DNA of 64,000 bases from Kitasatospora sp. MAA19. GTDB taxonomy: Bacteria; Actinomycetota; Actinomycetes; Streptomycetales; Streptomycetaceae. Made by a program: the position numbers and the translations under genes. Shown in pieces: positions 63,952 through 64,000 of this stretch. The DNA lies in NCBI RefSeq assembly GCF_029894125.1, contig NZ_JARXYZ010000004.1:310001-374000 (forward strand). The letters run 5' to 3'. The notes under the pieces are model-generated. The model saw only the letters and a list, made by a program, of their open reading frames with translations, searched no databases and was not told the DNA's origin. Within the stretch, counting starts at the first letter, position 1. The number at the start of each line of letters is the position of its first letter.

Positions 63952-64000
63952 AGCGGATCCTCGGGTCCAGGACCGCGTAGAGCAGGTCGACGAGCAGGCT
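63944..64000 (-). CDS. dppB: Peptide ABC transporter permease, DppB/OppB-type, last 18 residues only
   Basis: The frame read from the right edge ends SLLVDLLYAVLDPRIRYA and a TGA at 63944. The NLLVDxLYAxLDPRIR-type ending is diagnostic of DppB/OppB permeases. The rest of the gene lies beyond the window. It overlaps the dppC start by 8 bases and so begins, or belongs to, the same operon. Confidence 0.85.
   Translation of the reverse strand, partial: SLLVDLLYAVLDPRIRYA

Overview
The window is very GC-rich, gene-dense chromosomal DNA from a streptomycete-like actinomycete (Streptomyces or Kitasatospora type). The evidence is the strong G/C third-position bias, the frequent GTG/TTG starts, an MshB-type mycothiol gene, AdnAB-type recombination helicases, a 7Fe ferredoxin beside DapC, DUF3107 and DUF3117 proteins, and an ECF sigma/anti-sigma/TatB cluster. 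I recognise no rRNA, tRNA, CRISPR array, prophage or intact insertion sequence.

Layout. 0-19 kb: adnA/adnB-like helicase-nucleases (adnB runs off the left edge), an alkyltransferase-like protein, a large membrane protein joining a kinase-like domain to a flippase-like domain, moeZ, a three-gene glycan operon (PelF-type glycosyltransferase, polytopic membrane protein, nucleotide-sugar epimerase), an alpha/beta hydrolase divergent from a TetR regulator, DUF3107, a ferritin-like protein and a DEAD-box RNA helicase. From memory the gene content matches the Mycobacterium tuberculosis block around Rv3201c-Rv3211. 19-23.4 kb: a variable junction with a hydrolase, a 52-aa protein, a zinc-ribbon protein, a PHP phosphoesterase, a SUFU-like protein and a possible 63-bp miniature element.

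23.5-43.5 kb: a second conserved block, matching from memory the order around Rv1177-Rv1239c. It holds corA with a leader that may be regulatory, an EamA exporter, a PRC/MgtE-N/CBS protein, DUF1003, Mrp, TatB, anti-sigma factor, ECF sigma factor, O-methyltransferase, DUF3117, enoyl-CoA hydratase, 3-methyladenine glycosylase I, a DivIVA-like protein, FolP2-like DHPS, a LOG-family protein, DapE, two secreted proteins, DapC and ferredoxin. The htrA-like protease normally found between anti-sigma factor and tatB is absent.

43.6-53 kb: more variable. Two acetyltransferases, a SirB1-like protein, an ABC-2 exporter operon with a DesK-like kinase, its likely response regulator cut off by a merR-acetyltransferase pair, and a dipeptidyl-peptidase IV-like enzyme. 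53.4-64 kb: a small membrane protein, mshB with its membrane partner, a proline-rich VanW/YoaR-like envelope protein, and a peptide ABC transporter locus (dppB-C-D-F plus a second oppD copy and a convergent binding protein) that runs off the right edge.

Most regulatory calls are pattern matches. The best supported are a MerR-type operator with a 19-bp spacer (46240-46270), an ECF-type GGAAC-N18-GTT promoter before the sigma gene (33372-33397), an inverted-repeat cluster upstream of the exporter operon (50835-50865), and a proline-rich leader plus a hairpin covering the Shine-Dalgarno sequence upstream of corA.
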